Shown here piece after piece: positions 8,624 through 16,300 of a stretch of 30,521 nucleotides of DNA; positions within the stretch are counted from its first letter, which is position 1; every line of letters begins with the position of its first letter. The translations under genes were made by a program, and so were the position numbers. The notes under the pieces are model-generated. The model did no database searches, was not told the DNA's origin, and saw only the letters and a program-made list of their open reading frames with translations. The DNA is taken from contig JAHHUA010000004.1 in NCBI GenBank assembly GCA_020024235.1, forward strand, positions 1-30,521, in the 5' to 3' direction. The DNA comes from Oscillospiraceae bacterium. Lineage in GTDB: Bacteria > Bacillota > Clostridia > Oscillospirales > Ruminococcaceae.

Positions 8624-11221
8624 TTATTTAATTATAAGATTGCCGTTTTCCATGTCGGCTGTAATAACAGTCTCAGGAGCCGGGTCATATTTTATTATAT
8701 ATTTGGCAATAAGAGTTTCCAGGTTTTGACTTATAAATCTTTTCAGCGGTCTGGCGCCGTATATGGGGTCATATCCACTGTCTACAATAAAATTCTTTGC
8801 ACTGTCTGTTACATTTAAAGTAAGCTGTTTGCTTTTAAGGCGTTTTTTCAAATCTTTAAGCATAAGGTCAACTACATCAAAAATTTCATTTTTGCTAAGT
8901 GGTTTGTAGAATACTATTTCATCAAGTCTGTTTAAAAATTCCGGACGGAAACTGCTTTTAAGAAGTTTATCCACATTTTCACGGGCATCTGCTGTGATGT
9001 TTCCGTTTTCGTCAATGCCATCCAAAATATAAGGTGAACCTAAATTTGAAGTTAATATGATTATAGTGTTTTTAAAGTCCACTGTTCTGCCTTGTGAATC
9101 GGTTATTCTGCCGTCATCTAATACCTGGAGCAGTATGTTAAATACATCGGGGTGAGCTTTTTCTATTTCATCAAAAAGTACTACGCTGTATGGATGTCTG
9201 CGAACAGCTTCGGTAAGCTGACCGCCTTCTTCATAACCCACATATCCGGGAGGTGCTCCGATAAGACGACTGACGGAAAATTTCTCCATATATTCAGTCA
9301 TATCAATGCGGACTATGTTATTTTCATCATCAAAAAGGCATTGTGCCACAGCTTTTGCAAGCTCGGTTTTTCCCACACCTGTAGGACCTAAGAAAAGGAA
9401 TGAGCCAATGGGACGATTTTCGTCCTGTATGCCCGCTCTGGAACGAATAATAGCTTCACTGACTTTTTTAACGGCTTCGTTTTGTCCGATAACTCTTTCA
9501 TGAAGAACATCTTCCAAACCAAGTATTTTCTTTCTTTCGCTTTCCATAAGTTTGGTTACAGGTATTCCTGTCCACCTTGCTATGATTTTTGCAATTTCCT
9601 CATCGGTAACCTTATCACGGAGCAAGGTACTGTTTTTTTCTGCATCTTCTGCCAGTTTTTCTTCTTCTTCCAATTCTTTTTGGAGTTGCGGAAGTTTGCC
9701 GTATTTAAGTTCTGCTGCATGATTTAAGTCGTAGTTTCTTTCGGCTTTTTCTATTTCTCCGCCGATTTTTTCAATTTCTTCACGGAGTTTTTGAACTTTT
9801 GTAATGGCAGATTTTTCATTTTCCCATTTTGACTTCATGGCTTTGAATTTTTCACGGAGTTCAGCCATTTCTTTGCGTATTTCATCTAGGTGAGCCAAGG
9901 TCAGTTTGTCATTTTCTTTTTTAAGAGCTGCTTCTTCAATTTCAAGCTGCATAATTTTGCGGGAAATTTCGTCCAATTCCGTGGGCATGGAATCCATTTC
10001 TGTTCTGATTGTGGCACAAGCTTCATCAACTAAGTCGATTGCTTTGTCAGGTAAAAATCTGTCGCTGATATATCTGTGTGAAAGCACAGCAGCAGTGATT
10101 AAAGCATTATCCTGGATTTTTACACCATGGAAAACCTCATAGCGTTCTTTAAGACCTCTGAGTATTGCTATTGTGTCTTCCACTGTAGGTTCTTCTACCA
10201 TAACAGGCTGGAATCTTCTTTCCAAAGCTGCATCTTTTTCAATGTACATACGGTATTCATTTAAAGTAGTTGCACCTATACAATGCAGTTCACCTCTGGC
10301 CAGCATAGGTTTTAACAGGTTGCCTGCATCCATGGAGCCTTCGGTTTTTCCGGCGCCTACAATAGTGTGCAGTTCATCAATAAAGAGGAGAATTTTTCCT
10401 TCGCTTTTTTTGATTTCCTGCAAAACGGATTTAAGTCTTTCTTCAAATTCACCTCTGAATTTTGCTCCGGCAATAAGCGCACCCATATCCAAAGAGAAAA
10501 CTGTTTTGTCTTTCAGATTTTCAGGAACATCACCTTTTACAATTCTTTGAGCCAAACCTTCTGCAATGGCGGTTTTTCCCACACCTGGTTCACCGATTAA
10601 TACGGGGTTGTTTTTGGTTTTTCTGGAAAGTATGCGGATAACATTTCTTATTTCAGTATCTCTGCCGATAACAGGGTCAAGTTTGTTATTTTTGGCAAGT
10701 TCCACCAAATCGGAGCCGTATTTTTTAAGGGAATCATAAGTGGTTTCGGGGGTGTCGGAAGTAACTCTGGTGTTGCCTCTTACAGACTGCAAAACTTTCA
10801 TAAATTCGTTTTTCTTAATTTGATAAGTGCTGAAAATATTGCTTAAACTTGAGTTTGCTTCATCAAAAAGACCAAGCATAATATGTTCTACAGAAACATA
10901 TTCATCTTTCATTTTATCAGCAATCTTTTCGGCAGCAATAAGAGTTTTGTCCACATCCTGGGAAATATAAATTTTGCCGGCTTCTCTGCCTGAGCCGGTA
11001 ACGGCGGGAATTTCTCTGATTTTTTGTTTTGTGTAGTTTTCAACTGAATTGGTGTCAATTCCCATTTTCTTAAAAAGCTGAGGAATAAGCCCCTCGTCCT
11101 GAGATAAAAGGGCATAAAACAGATGAACCTGTTCAATGTTCATATTATTCATTTCCAAAGCGATTTCCTGAGCATTTTGAAGGGCTTCCAGGGATTTTTG
11201 CGTAAATTTCTGAAGATTCAT
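8624..11221 (-). CDS. clpB: ClpB disaggregase (Hsp104 family AAA+ chaperone)
   Basis: A hexameric ATP-driven disaggregase that, with DnaK, threads proteins out of aggregates after heat shock. The 865 residues match the family. Domains: N-terminal Clp repeats (about 1-145), AAA-1 with Walker A GEPGVGKT (210-217) and LLFIDEL (278-284), a long coiled-coil M-domain (about 410-530) that marks ClpB rather than ClpA or a short ClpC, and AAA-2 with Walker A GPTGVGKT (612-619), VVLFDEIEKAH and the GYVGYEEGG pore loop. The C-terminal D2-small domain is complete (YDPIYGARPLKR). Start: CAT at 11219-11221 on the + strand, with an AGGAG site just upstream on the - strand. The gene stands alone on the minus strand, with a CIRCE operator 44 bases before the start, so HrcA heat-shock control is likely. 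Confidence 0.97.
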   Translation of the reverse strand: MNLQKFTQKSLEALQNAQEIALEMNNMNIEQVHLFYALLSQDEGLIPQLFKKMGIDTNSVENYTKQKIREIPAVTGSGREAGKIYISQDVDKTLIAAEKIADKMKDEYVSVEHIMLGLFDEANSSLSNIFSTYQIKKNEFMKVLQSVRGNTRVTSDTPETTYDSLKKYGSDLVELAKNNKLDPVIGRDTEIRNVIRILSRKTKNNPVLIGEPGVGKTAIAEGLAQRIVKGDVPENLKDKTVFSLDMGALIAGAKFRGEFEERLKSVLQEIKKSEGKILLFIDELHTIVGAGKTEGSMDAGNLLKPMLARGELHCIGATTLNEYRMYIEKDAALERRFQPVMVEEPTVEDTIAILRGLKERYEVFHGVKIQDNALITAAVLSHRYISDRFLPDKAIDLVDEACATIRTEMDSMPTELDEISRKIMQLEIEEAALKKENDKLTLAHLDEIRKEMAELREKFKAMKSKWENEKSAITKVQKLREEIEKIGGEIEKAERNYDLNHAAELKYGKLPQLQKELEEEEKLAEDAEKNSTLLRDKVTDEEIAKIIARWTGIPVTKLMESERKKILGLEDVLHERVIGQNEAVKKVSEAIIRSRAGIQDENRPIGSFLFLGPTGVGKTELAKAVAQCLFDDENNIVRIDMTEYMEKFSVSRLIGAPPGYVGYEEGGQLTEAVRRHPYSVVLFDEIEKAHPDVFNILLQVLDDGRITDSQGRTVDFKNTIIILTSNLGSPYILDGIDENGNITADARENVDKLLKSSFRPEFLNRLDEIVFYKPLSKNEIFDVVDLMLKDLKKRLKSKQLTLNVTDSAKNFIVDSGYDPIYGARPLKRFISQNLETLIAKYIIKYDPAPETVITADMENGNLIIK

Positions 11222-11265
11222 AAAAACACTCCTTTATATATAATGATTTATTTAACTAAAATTCG

Positions 11266-11292
11266 TTAGCACTCTACCTATATGAGTGCTAA
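11266..11292. promoter_or_regulatory. CIRCE operator (HrcA-binding site) of clpB
   Basis: A perfect inverted repeat, TTAGCACTC-N9-GAGTGCTAA, matches the CIRCE consensus in every arm position. It lies 44 bases upstream of the clpB start. An AT-rich stretch immediately beyond it on the clpB-upstream side (11294-11305) could hold the clpB -10 box, which would place CIRCE near the transcription start, as in groE and dnaK operons. HrcA itself is not in the window. Confidence 0.93.
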
Positions 11293-11429
11293 ATATATAA
11301 TAATACGATTTTGTTATAGTAAAAGAAACGAATTGTGAATTTTTTGTTACGGTATATAAACAGGGTATATACATAGTTATAATGAGTAAATTAATGCGGA
11401 AAATTCAATTTATAAAAAGAAAATTTAAT

Positions 11430-11458
11430 TTGCAGTTTTATTTATATTTTGGTATAAT
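11430..11458 (+). promoter_or_regulatory. Sigma-A-type promoter of rbgA
   Basis: TTGCAG at 11430-11435 and TATAAT at 11453-11458 with a 17-base spacer, 34 bases before the rbgA ATG. It probably drives rbgA-rnhB-yraN and perhaps the phosphoesterase gene. The 271-base clpB-rbgA gap thus holds the CIRCE/clpB control region at one end and this promoter at the other, with unmarked AT-rich DNA between. Confidence 0.7.
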
Positions 11459-11492
11459 AACATAGAACTGAAAATATATATGAGGTGAAAAT

Positions 11493-12398
11493 ATGTCAGA
11501 AGTTGTTTCTATACAATGGTTTCCGGGGCATATGGCGAAAACCAGAAGACTTATGAAAGAAAACCTGAAAATGGTTGACATAGTTGTGGAAGTTCGTGAT
11601 GCCAGAATACCCAAAAGCAGCAGAAATCCTGAAATTGAAAAGCTTGTAGGGGACAAGCCAAGAATGATAGTTCTCAACAAATCCGACGAAGCTGACCCAA
11701 ACGCCACTGCAAAGTGGATAGAATATTACGGTGGTTATGGGGTAAAAACCGTAGCTATTGACTGCAAAAGCGGAAAAGGACTTAATAAAGTTGTTTCCAC
11801 AGCAAAGGAAATTTTAAAAGAAAAATTCGATAAATTAGCAGAAAAAGGCATTATAGGCAGACCTGTGCGTATGATGATTGTAGGAATACCCAATGTTGGA
11901 AAATCCTCTTTTATCAATAAAATGGCAGGAGGAAAAAAAGCCAAGGTTGAGGACAGACCCGGTGTTACAAGGGATAAGCAGTGGGTTAAGGTCGAAGGCG
12001 GTGTGGAACTTTTAGATATGCCCGGAGTTTTATGGCCAAAATTTGAAGACCCTAAAGTCGGGGAGCTTTTGGCTTTTACCGGAGCTATAAAAGATGACAT
12101 TTTGGATATAGAGCATCTTGCCATGCGGCTTTTAGAACTTATGGCAAAGGAATATTCCCAAAATCTTATGGAAAGATATAATATAAAAGAGGAAGAAATT
12201 CAGGGTTTGGACGGCTATGACCTGCTTATGCTGGTGGGCAGAAAAAGAGGATTTCTTGTGTCCGGAGGCAATATAAATACAGAGAGAACAGCTATTACTG
12301 TTGTGGATGAATACCGCAGCGGAAAATTAGGCAAAATATCTCTTGAAATGCCACCCCAGAAAAACAAACCTCAAAAAGCCGAAGACTTTGATGACTAA
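11493..12398 (+). CDS. rbgA: Ribosome biogenesis GTPase RbgA (YlqF)
   Basis: A circularly permuted GTPase needed for late assembly of the 50S subunit. The permuted motif order is visible: G4 NKSD at residues 62-65, then G1 GIPNVGKS at 131-138, the switch region RPGVTRDKQW, and G3 DMPG at 175-178. The N-terminal QWFPGHMAK signature is diagnostic of RbgA. A helical C-terminal domain (LLELMAKEYSQNLMERYNI) follows, for a total of 301 residues, slightly longer than in Bacillus. The Shine-Dalgarno GAGGTG (11482-11487) supports ATG 11493. The rbgA-rnhB-yraN order is conserved in Firmicutes; here the usual upstream rplS and signal peptidase genes are absent and a promoter directly precedes the gene. 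Confidence 0.95.
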   Translation: MSEVVSIQWFPGHMAKTRRLMKENLKMVDIVVEVRDARIPKSSRNPEIEKLVGDKPRMIVLNKSDEADPNATAKWIEYYGGYGVKTVAIDCKSGKGLNKVVSTAKEILKEKFDKLAEKGIIGRPVRMMIVGIPNVGKSSFINKMAGGKKAKVEDRPGVTRDKQWVKVEGGVELLDMPGVLWPKFEDPKVGELLAFTGAIKDDILDIEHLAMRLLELMAKEYSQNLMERYNIKEEEIQGLDGYDLLMLVGRKRGFLVSGGNINTERTAITVVDEYRSGKLGKISLEMPPQKNKPQKAEDFDD

Positions 12399-12413
12399 AT
12401 CGGAGAAATAAAT

Positions 12414-13052
12414 ATGGAAGTAATAACAGATACTCTGAAATATGAAAAAGAACTGACAAATGCAGGTTATAAATATATATGTGGTGCAGATGAAGCAGGC
12501 AGAGGCCCTCTGGCTGGGCCTGTTTATGCTGCAGCAGTTATTTTAGACCCCAATAATCCCATAGAGGGGTTAAATGATTCAAAAAAACTTACGGAGAAAA
12601 AACGAGATAAGCTTTTTGATGAGATTGTGGCTAAATCTTTAAGCTGGGCAATCGCCTTTGTTGATGAAAAACAAATTGATGAAATAAATATTTTGGAAGC
12701 ATCAATGCTTGCTATGAAAAAAGCTATAGAAAGCTTAAATGTTAAAGCTGATTACGCATTGATTGACGGAAATAAAACCCCTGATTTATCCATTGACAGT
12801 GAAGCTGTAGTAAAAGGTGATGCTTTGTGTCAGTCTATATCTGCGGCATCTGTTTTGGCAAAAGTGGCAAGGGACAGATATATGGTGAAACTTGGTGAGG
12901 AGTATCCCGCATACAACTTTAAAAAACACAAGGGGTACCCCACCAAAGACCACTATATTGCCATTCTAAAAAACGGGATTTCATCCTGCCACAGAAAAAC
13001 TTTTCTTAAAAACTTAGATGAAAAAAGAAAAAAATATGCCGATGAATTGTAA
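12414..13052 (+). CDS. rnhB: Ribonuclease HII
   Basis: Cleaves RNA of RNA-DNA hybrids and removes single ribonucleotides from DNA. 212 residues. The N-terminal motif GADEAGRGPLAGP gives D26 and E27; D118 (LIDGN) and D136 (KGDALCQSISAASVLAKV) complete the acidic metal-binding set, so all catalytic residues appear present. The C-terminal HKGYPTKDHY is typical. The start ATG 12414 is 15 bases after the rbgA stop, with GGAGA upstream. The 3' end overlaps the next gene's frame by up to 35 bases, depending on which start that gene uses. Confidence 0.95.
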   Translation: MEVITDTLKYEKELTNAGYKYICGADEAGRGPLAGPVYAAAVILDPNNPIEGLNDSKKLTEKKRDKLFDEIVAKSLSWAIAFVDEKQIDEINILEASMLAMKKAIESLNVKADYALIDGNKTPDLSIDSEAVVKGDALCQSISAASVLAKVARDRYMVKLGEEYPAYNFKKHKGYPTKDHYIAILKNGISSCHRKTFLKNLDEKRKKYADEL

Positions 13053-13422
13053 TAAAGAAAAAAGCAAAAAGGGTAAAATAGGGGAAGATGCGGCAGTGGC
13101 TTTGCTTATAAAAAAAGGTTATGAGATAATCAAAAGGAATTATTACAGTGCTTACGGAGAAATTGATATAATAGCTAAAAAAGACGACGAGCTTATTTTT
13201 GTGGAAGTTAAAAGCCGCAGATATGATTCTGTGGAAAAACCTGCTGAAGCCGTAACACCGTCCAAACAAAAAAAAATCATTAAAACTGCCGAAAAGTACC
13301 TTGATGAAAACGAAAATAATTTATACCCGAGATTTGATGTGATAGAGATATTTTTTTCCGCCGTCGGATATAAAATTCTCAGCTGTAATCATATAACAAA
13401 CGCTTTTTTTAAAAATCAATAA
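13042..13422 (+). CDS. YraN family (UPF0102) putative endonuclease
   Basis: A small protein of the UPF0102/YraN family, with a restriction-endonuclease-like fold of unproven function; linkage with rnhB suggests a nucleic-acid role. Visible: KGKIGEDAAVALLIKKGYEI, then GEIDIIAKKDDELIFVEVKSR, which carries the D...ExK nuclease-like residues, and AVTPSKQKKIIKTAEKYL. ATG 13042 is preferred because homologues begin a few residues before the GxxGE segment (126 residues, 11-base overlap with rnhB). ATG 13018 (134 residues) and ATG 13036 are in frame, and none has a convincing Shine-Dalgarno, which fits translational coupling to rnhB. Confidence 0.85.
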   Translation: MNCNKEKSKKGKIGEDAAVALLIKKGYEIIKRNYYSAYGEIDIIAKKDDELIFVEVKSRRYDSVEKPAEAVTPSKQKKIIKTAEKYLDENENNLYPRFDVIEIFFSAVGYKILSCNHITNAFFKNQ

Positions 13423-13434
13423 AGGAGGGGAAGA

Positions 13435-14121
13435 ATGTCTATATACGCAATGGGAGATTTGCATCTGTCGTTTTCATGCGAAAAACCTATGGATGTATTC
13501 AAAGGCTGGGATAATTATGTTGACAGAATTACGGAAAACTGGCTCAAACTTATAAAACCTGAGGACACAATAGTGCTTTGCGGTGATATTTCATGGGGAA
13601 TGAATATGGATGAAACTTTGGAGGATATGAAATATATACATGAGCTGCCCGGTGAAAAAATTATATTGAAGGGAAACCATGACTATTGGTGGACTACATA
13701 CAATAAAATGGACAGCATACTTAAAGAAAAAGGACTTGACAGTATACATTTTCTTCATAACAATTCATATATAGTGGAAAATACAGCAATATGCGGCTCC
13801 AGAGGGTGGCTTTTTGAACAGGGACAGCCCCATGATATAAAAATTTTAAACAGAGAAGCCAGCAGGCTCAGAATGTCCCTTGATTCAGTAAAAGATGACA
13901 CAGCGGAGAAAATAGTCTTTCTTCATTATCCCCCGGTTTATTACAATGAGATTTCACAGCCGATTATGGATGCTTTAAAAGAATATAACATAAAAACCTG
14001 TTACTACGGTCATATACACGGAAGAGCTCAAAGATTTGCCATAGACAATGTTTTTATGGATATTGATTTTCATTTGGTGGCGGCAGATTATCTCAAATTT
14101 TGTCCCGATAAAGTAAAATAA
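13435..14121 (+). CDS. Metallophosphoesterase (calcineurin-like)
   Basis: A 228-residue cytosolic phosphoesterase with the full calcineurin-like motif set: GDLH (D8, H10), CGDISWG (D51), GNHDYWW (N81, H82), the histidine of FLHYPP, and YGHIHG. The SWGM and DYWWTT flanks place it in a Firmicutes subgroup of unknown substrate; it is not YfcE or a cNMP phosphodiesterase that I can recognise. The start ATG 13435 has a very strong Shine-Dalgarno (AAGGAGGGG), 12 bases after the yraN stop, so it is likely the last gene of the rbgA transcript. It occupies the space before tig where I know of no fixed partner. Confidence 0.88.
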   Translation: MSIYAMGDLHLSFSCEKPMDVFKGWDNYVDRITENWLKLIKPEDTIVLCGDISWGMNMDETLEDMKYIHELPGEKIILKGNHDYWWTTYNKMDSILKEKGLDSIHFLHNNSYIVENTAICGSRGWLFEQGQPHDIKILNREASRLRMSLDSVKDDTAEKIVFLHYPPVYYNEISQPIMDALKEYNIKTCYYGHIHGRAQRFAIDNVFMDIDFHLVAADYLKFCPDKVK

Positions 14122-14183
14122 TTGAATTTATGCGAAAATTTATTAAATATCTTAAAAATAGACTAGTATTTTATGAAAATATG

Positions 14184-14192
14184 TGATATAAT
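14184..14192 (+). promoter_or_regulatory. Extended -10 promoter of tig
   Basis: TGATATAAT at 14184-14192 is an extended -10 element (TGnTATAAT). No good -35 is seen at 17 bases, which is tolerated by extended -10 promoters. Transcription would begin near 14199-14201, so the ATG at 14199 would lack a leader, while the ATG at 14235 has a full Shine-Dalgarno. Confidence 0.55.
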
Positions 14193-14234
14193 CGTAAAAT
14201 GATACTATATAGTATATACAGGAGGACTAAAATA

Positions 14235-15512
14235 ATGAAATTAATTTCTAACAAAGTTTTGGATAACAAGAAAGTAGAACTTGAAATCCAGGTTACTGCC
14301 GAAGAATTTAAAGCAGCAGTTGATAATGCATTTAAGAAAAATTCCAAGAAGATTACACTTCCCGGTTTCAGAAAAGGCAAAGCTCCAAGAGCTATGATTG
14401 AAAAAATGTACGGCAAGGAAATCTTCTATGAAGATGCTATTAATGAATGTATTCCTACAGCTTGCATGGATGCTATTGAAGAAGCAAAAGCTGAAGCTGT
14501 TGAACGCCCAGAAGTTGAACTTATCGGCGAAGTAACAGAAGAAGGATTTTCATTTAAGGCAACATTTGCTGTTAAGCCTGAAGTAAAACTGGGCGAATAC
14601 AAGGGACTTCATGCAGAAAAAGAAAGTGCCGAAGTTACAGAAGAAGATATAAACAACGAACTTAAGAGAATTGCTGAAAGAAATTCAAGAGTTATTGATG
14701 TTGAAGAAGACAGAGAAACAAAGCTCGGTGATATTGCTGTAATCGACTTTGAAGGATTTAAAGACGAAGTTGCTTTTGAAGGCGGCAAAGGTGAAGCTTA
14801 TCCTTTGGAACTGGGAAGCGGCACATTTATCCCCGGATTTGAGGATCAGGTTGTAGGACATAAGGTAAATGATGAATTTGATGTAAATGTTACTTTCCCT
14901 GAAGAATACCAGGTTGAAGAACTTAAAGGTCAACCTGTAGTATTCAAGGTTAAGCTCCATGAAATCAAAGTTAAGGAACTTCCTGTAATTGATGATGAAT
15001 TTGCTAAGGACATCAGCGAATTTGACACAATAGATGAACTCAAAAAAGATATGAAGGAAAAAATGGGCGAAAGAAAAGCTCAGGTTGTTGATGAAAAGTT
15101 TGAAACTGAACTTCTCAAACAAGTAGTTGACAAGATGGAAGTTGAAATTCCTCAAGCTATGATTGATGCCAGAGCTGAAGATCTTATAAGAGATTTTGAA
15201 TACAGAATTTCCAGCCAGGGTATGAATATGGATATGTACTTGCAATACACAGGTTCTACAATAGAAACTCTCAGAAAGACATTTGCTGTACAGGCAGAAG
15301 AACAAGTTAAATCCCGTCTTGCTTTGGAAGCTGTTGCAGCTGCTGAAAACATTGAAGTTTCAAATGAGGAACTTGAAAACGAATATGTAAGAATTTCCAC
15401 AAGATTTAAAGTTTCCGTAGAAGAAGCTAAAAAGGCAATTCCTGAAGACAGCATTAAACAAGATGTTAAATGCAACAAGGCTATTGATGTAATCAAAAAT
15501 TCTGCTAAATAA
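14235..15512 (+). CDS. tig: Trigger factor (ribosome-associated chaperone, FKBP-type prolyl isomerase)
   Basis: Binds the ribosome exit tunnel and shields nascent chains. 425 residues with the usual three parts: a ribosome-binding N-domain with the GFRKGKAPR signature near residue 45, an FKBP-like prolyl isomerase domain (about 150-240; GDIAVIDFEGF, GSGTFIPGFEDQVVG, TFPEEY), and the helical C-terminal chaperone domain. The start is ATG 14235, with AGGAGG at 14220-14225 nine bases upstream; the longer reading from ATG 14199 would add 12 residues unlike the family and lacks a ribosome site. It is single or first in a tig-clpP-clpX block and is followed by its own hairpin. Confidence 0.96.
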   Translation: MKLISNKVLDNKKVELEIQVTAEEFKAAVDNAFKKNSKKITLPGFRKGKAPRAMIEKMYGKEIFYEDAINECIPTACMDAIEEAKAEAVERPEVELIGEVTEEGFSFKATFAVKPEVKLGEYKGLHAEKESAEVTEEDINNELKRIAERNSRVIDVEEDRETKLGDIAVIDFEGFKDEVAFEGGKGEAYPLELGSGTFIPGFEDQVVGHKVNDEFDVNVTFPEEYQVEELKGQPVVFKVKLHEIKVKELPVIDDEFAKDISEFDTIDELKKDMKEKMGERKAQVVDEKFETELLKQVVDKMEVEIPQAMIDARAEDLIRDFEYRISSQGMNMDMYLQYTGSTIETLRKTFAVQAEEQVKSRLALEAVAAAENIEVSNEELENEYVRISTRFKVSVEEAKKAIPEDSIKQDVKCNKAIDVIKNSAK

Positions 15513-15526
15513 GCTTATGTTTTCAA

Positions 15527-15565
15527 AAAGTGCAAGTGTAATTATTATGCTTGCACTTTACTATT
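15527..15565 (+). terminator. Probable terminator after tig
   Basis: AAAGTGCAAG (15527-15536) and CTTGCACTTT (15550-15559) form a perfect 10-bp stem with a 13-base loop. The tail (ACTATT) is poor in T, so termination may be partial. It lies 15 bases after the tig stop. Confidence 0.65.
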
Positions 15566-15654
15566 AATAGTGGAATTAACAAAAACAGCATATATTTTTT
15601 TATAAATTAATTATTTTGTTACAATTTATGGATTAAAACGTATACAAATTCTAC

Positions 15655-15660
15655 TATAAT
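15655..15660 (+). promoter_or_regulatory. Candidate -10 box of clpP
   Basis: TATAAT at 15655-15660, 37 bases before the clpP ATG and after the tig hairpin. No clear -35 stands at 16-18 bases, so the call rests on the -10 and its position. I looked for a CtsR heptad repeat or CIRCE here and saw neither. Confidence 0.4.
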
Positions 15661-15696
15661 ATAAGTGTTATTAATATTTATATTGGAGGAATAAGA

Positions 15697-16281
15697 ATGA
15701 GTTTAGTACCTATGGTCGTTGAGCAGACAGGAAGAGGAGAACGCTCCTATGATATTTACTCAAGACTTTTAAATGACAGAATTATCATGCTTTGTGATGA
15801 AGTCAACGACGCAACAGCCAGCTTGGTTGTTGCCCAGCTTCTTTACTTGGAAGGACAGGACCCAGACAAGGATATTTATCTTTATATAAACAGCCCCGGC
15901 GGCTCTATTACAGCTGGTATGGCTATTTATGATACAATGAATCATATTAAATGTGATGTTTCTACAATCTGTATAGGTATGGCAGCCTCTATGGGAGCAT
16001 TTTTGCTTTCATCCGGGGCAAAGGGCAAAAGATATTGCCTGCCCAGCAGTGAAGTTATGATTCATCAGCCTTTGGGCGGTATGCAGGGTCAGGCAACTGA
16101 TATGCAAATTCATGCTGAAAGAATTCTCAAAATTAAAAATAAACTTAACAGACTTCTTTCCGAACAAACCGGAAAACCACTTGAAGTTATCCAAAAGGAT
16201 ACAGAAAGAGATAATTTCATGGATGCTGAAGAAGCCTGTGCTTACGGTCTTGTAGATGAGGTTATGTACAAGAAAAAATAA
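15697..16281 (+). CDS. clpP: ATP-dependent Clp protease proteolytic subunit ClpP
   Basis: A serine protease subunit forming a tetradecameric chamber that works with ClpX. 194 residues, the usual size. The catalytic triad is intact: S98 in GMAASMGAF, H123 in VMIHQPLGG and D172 in KDTERDNFM. The N-terminal LVPMVVEQTGRGER segment is the processed or axial-loop region of typical ClpP1 proteins. The start ATG 15697 has GGAGG upstream. The stop is 19 bases before clpX, so the two subunits of ClpXP are made from one transcript. Confidence 0.97.
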   Translation: MSLVPMVVEQTGRGERSYDIYSRLLNDRIIMLCDEVNDATASLVVAQLLYLEGQDPDKDIYLYINSPGGSITAGMAIYDTMNHIKCDVSTICIGMAASMGAFLLSSGAKGKRYCLPSSEVMIHQPLGGMQGQATDMQIHAERILKIKNKLNRLLSEQTGKPLEVIQKDTERDNFMDAEEACAYGLVDEVMYKKK

Positions 16282-16300
16282 GTAATGGGGGGTAATGACA

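Noticed and set aside
8624..11221. Several + strand open frames of 65-125 codons inside clpB (for example 10173-10550)
   Set aside because: They lie antisense to a full-length, motif-complete ClpB, have no ribosome sites and show no recognisable protein pattern; they are shadows of clpB codon use.
14685..15305. A 206-codon minus-strand frame within tig
   Set aside because: Antisense to the conserved trigger factor; Phe/Ile/Asn-rich composition typical of reversed AT-rich coding DNA; no Shine-Dalgarno.
15560..15696. CtsR or CIRCE site before clpP
   Set aside because: Looked for a heptad direct repeat of the GGTCAAA type and for CIRCE arms; neither is present.
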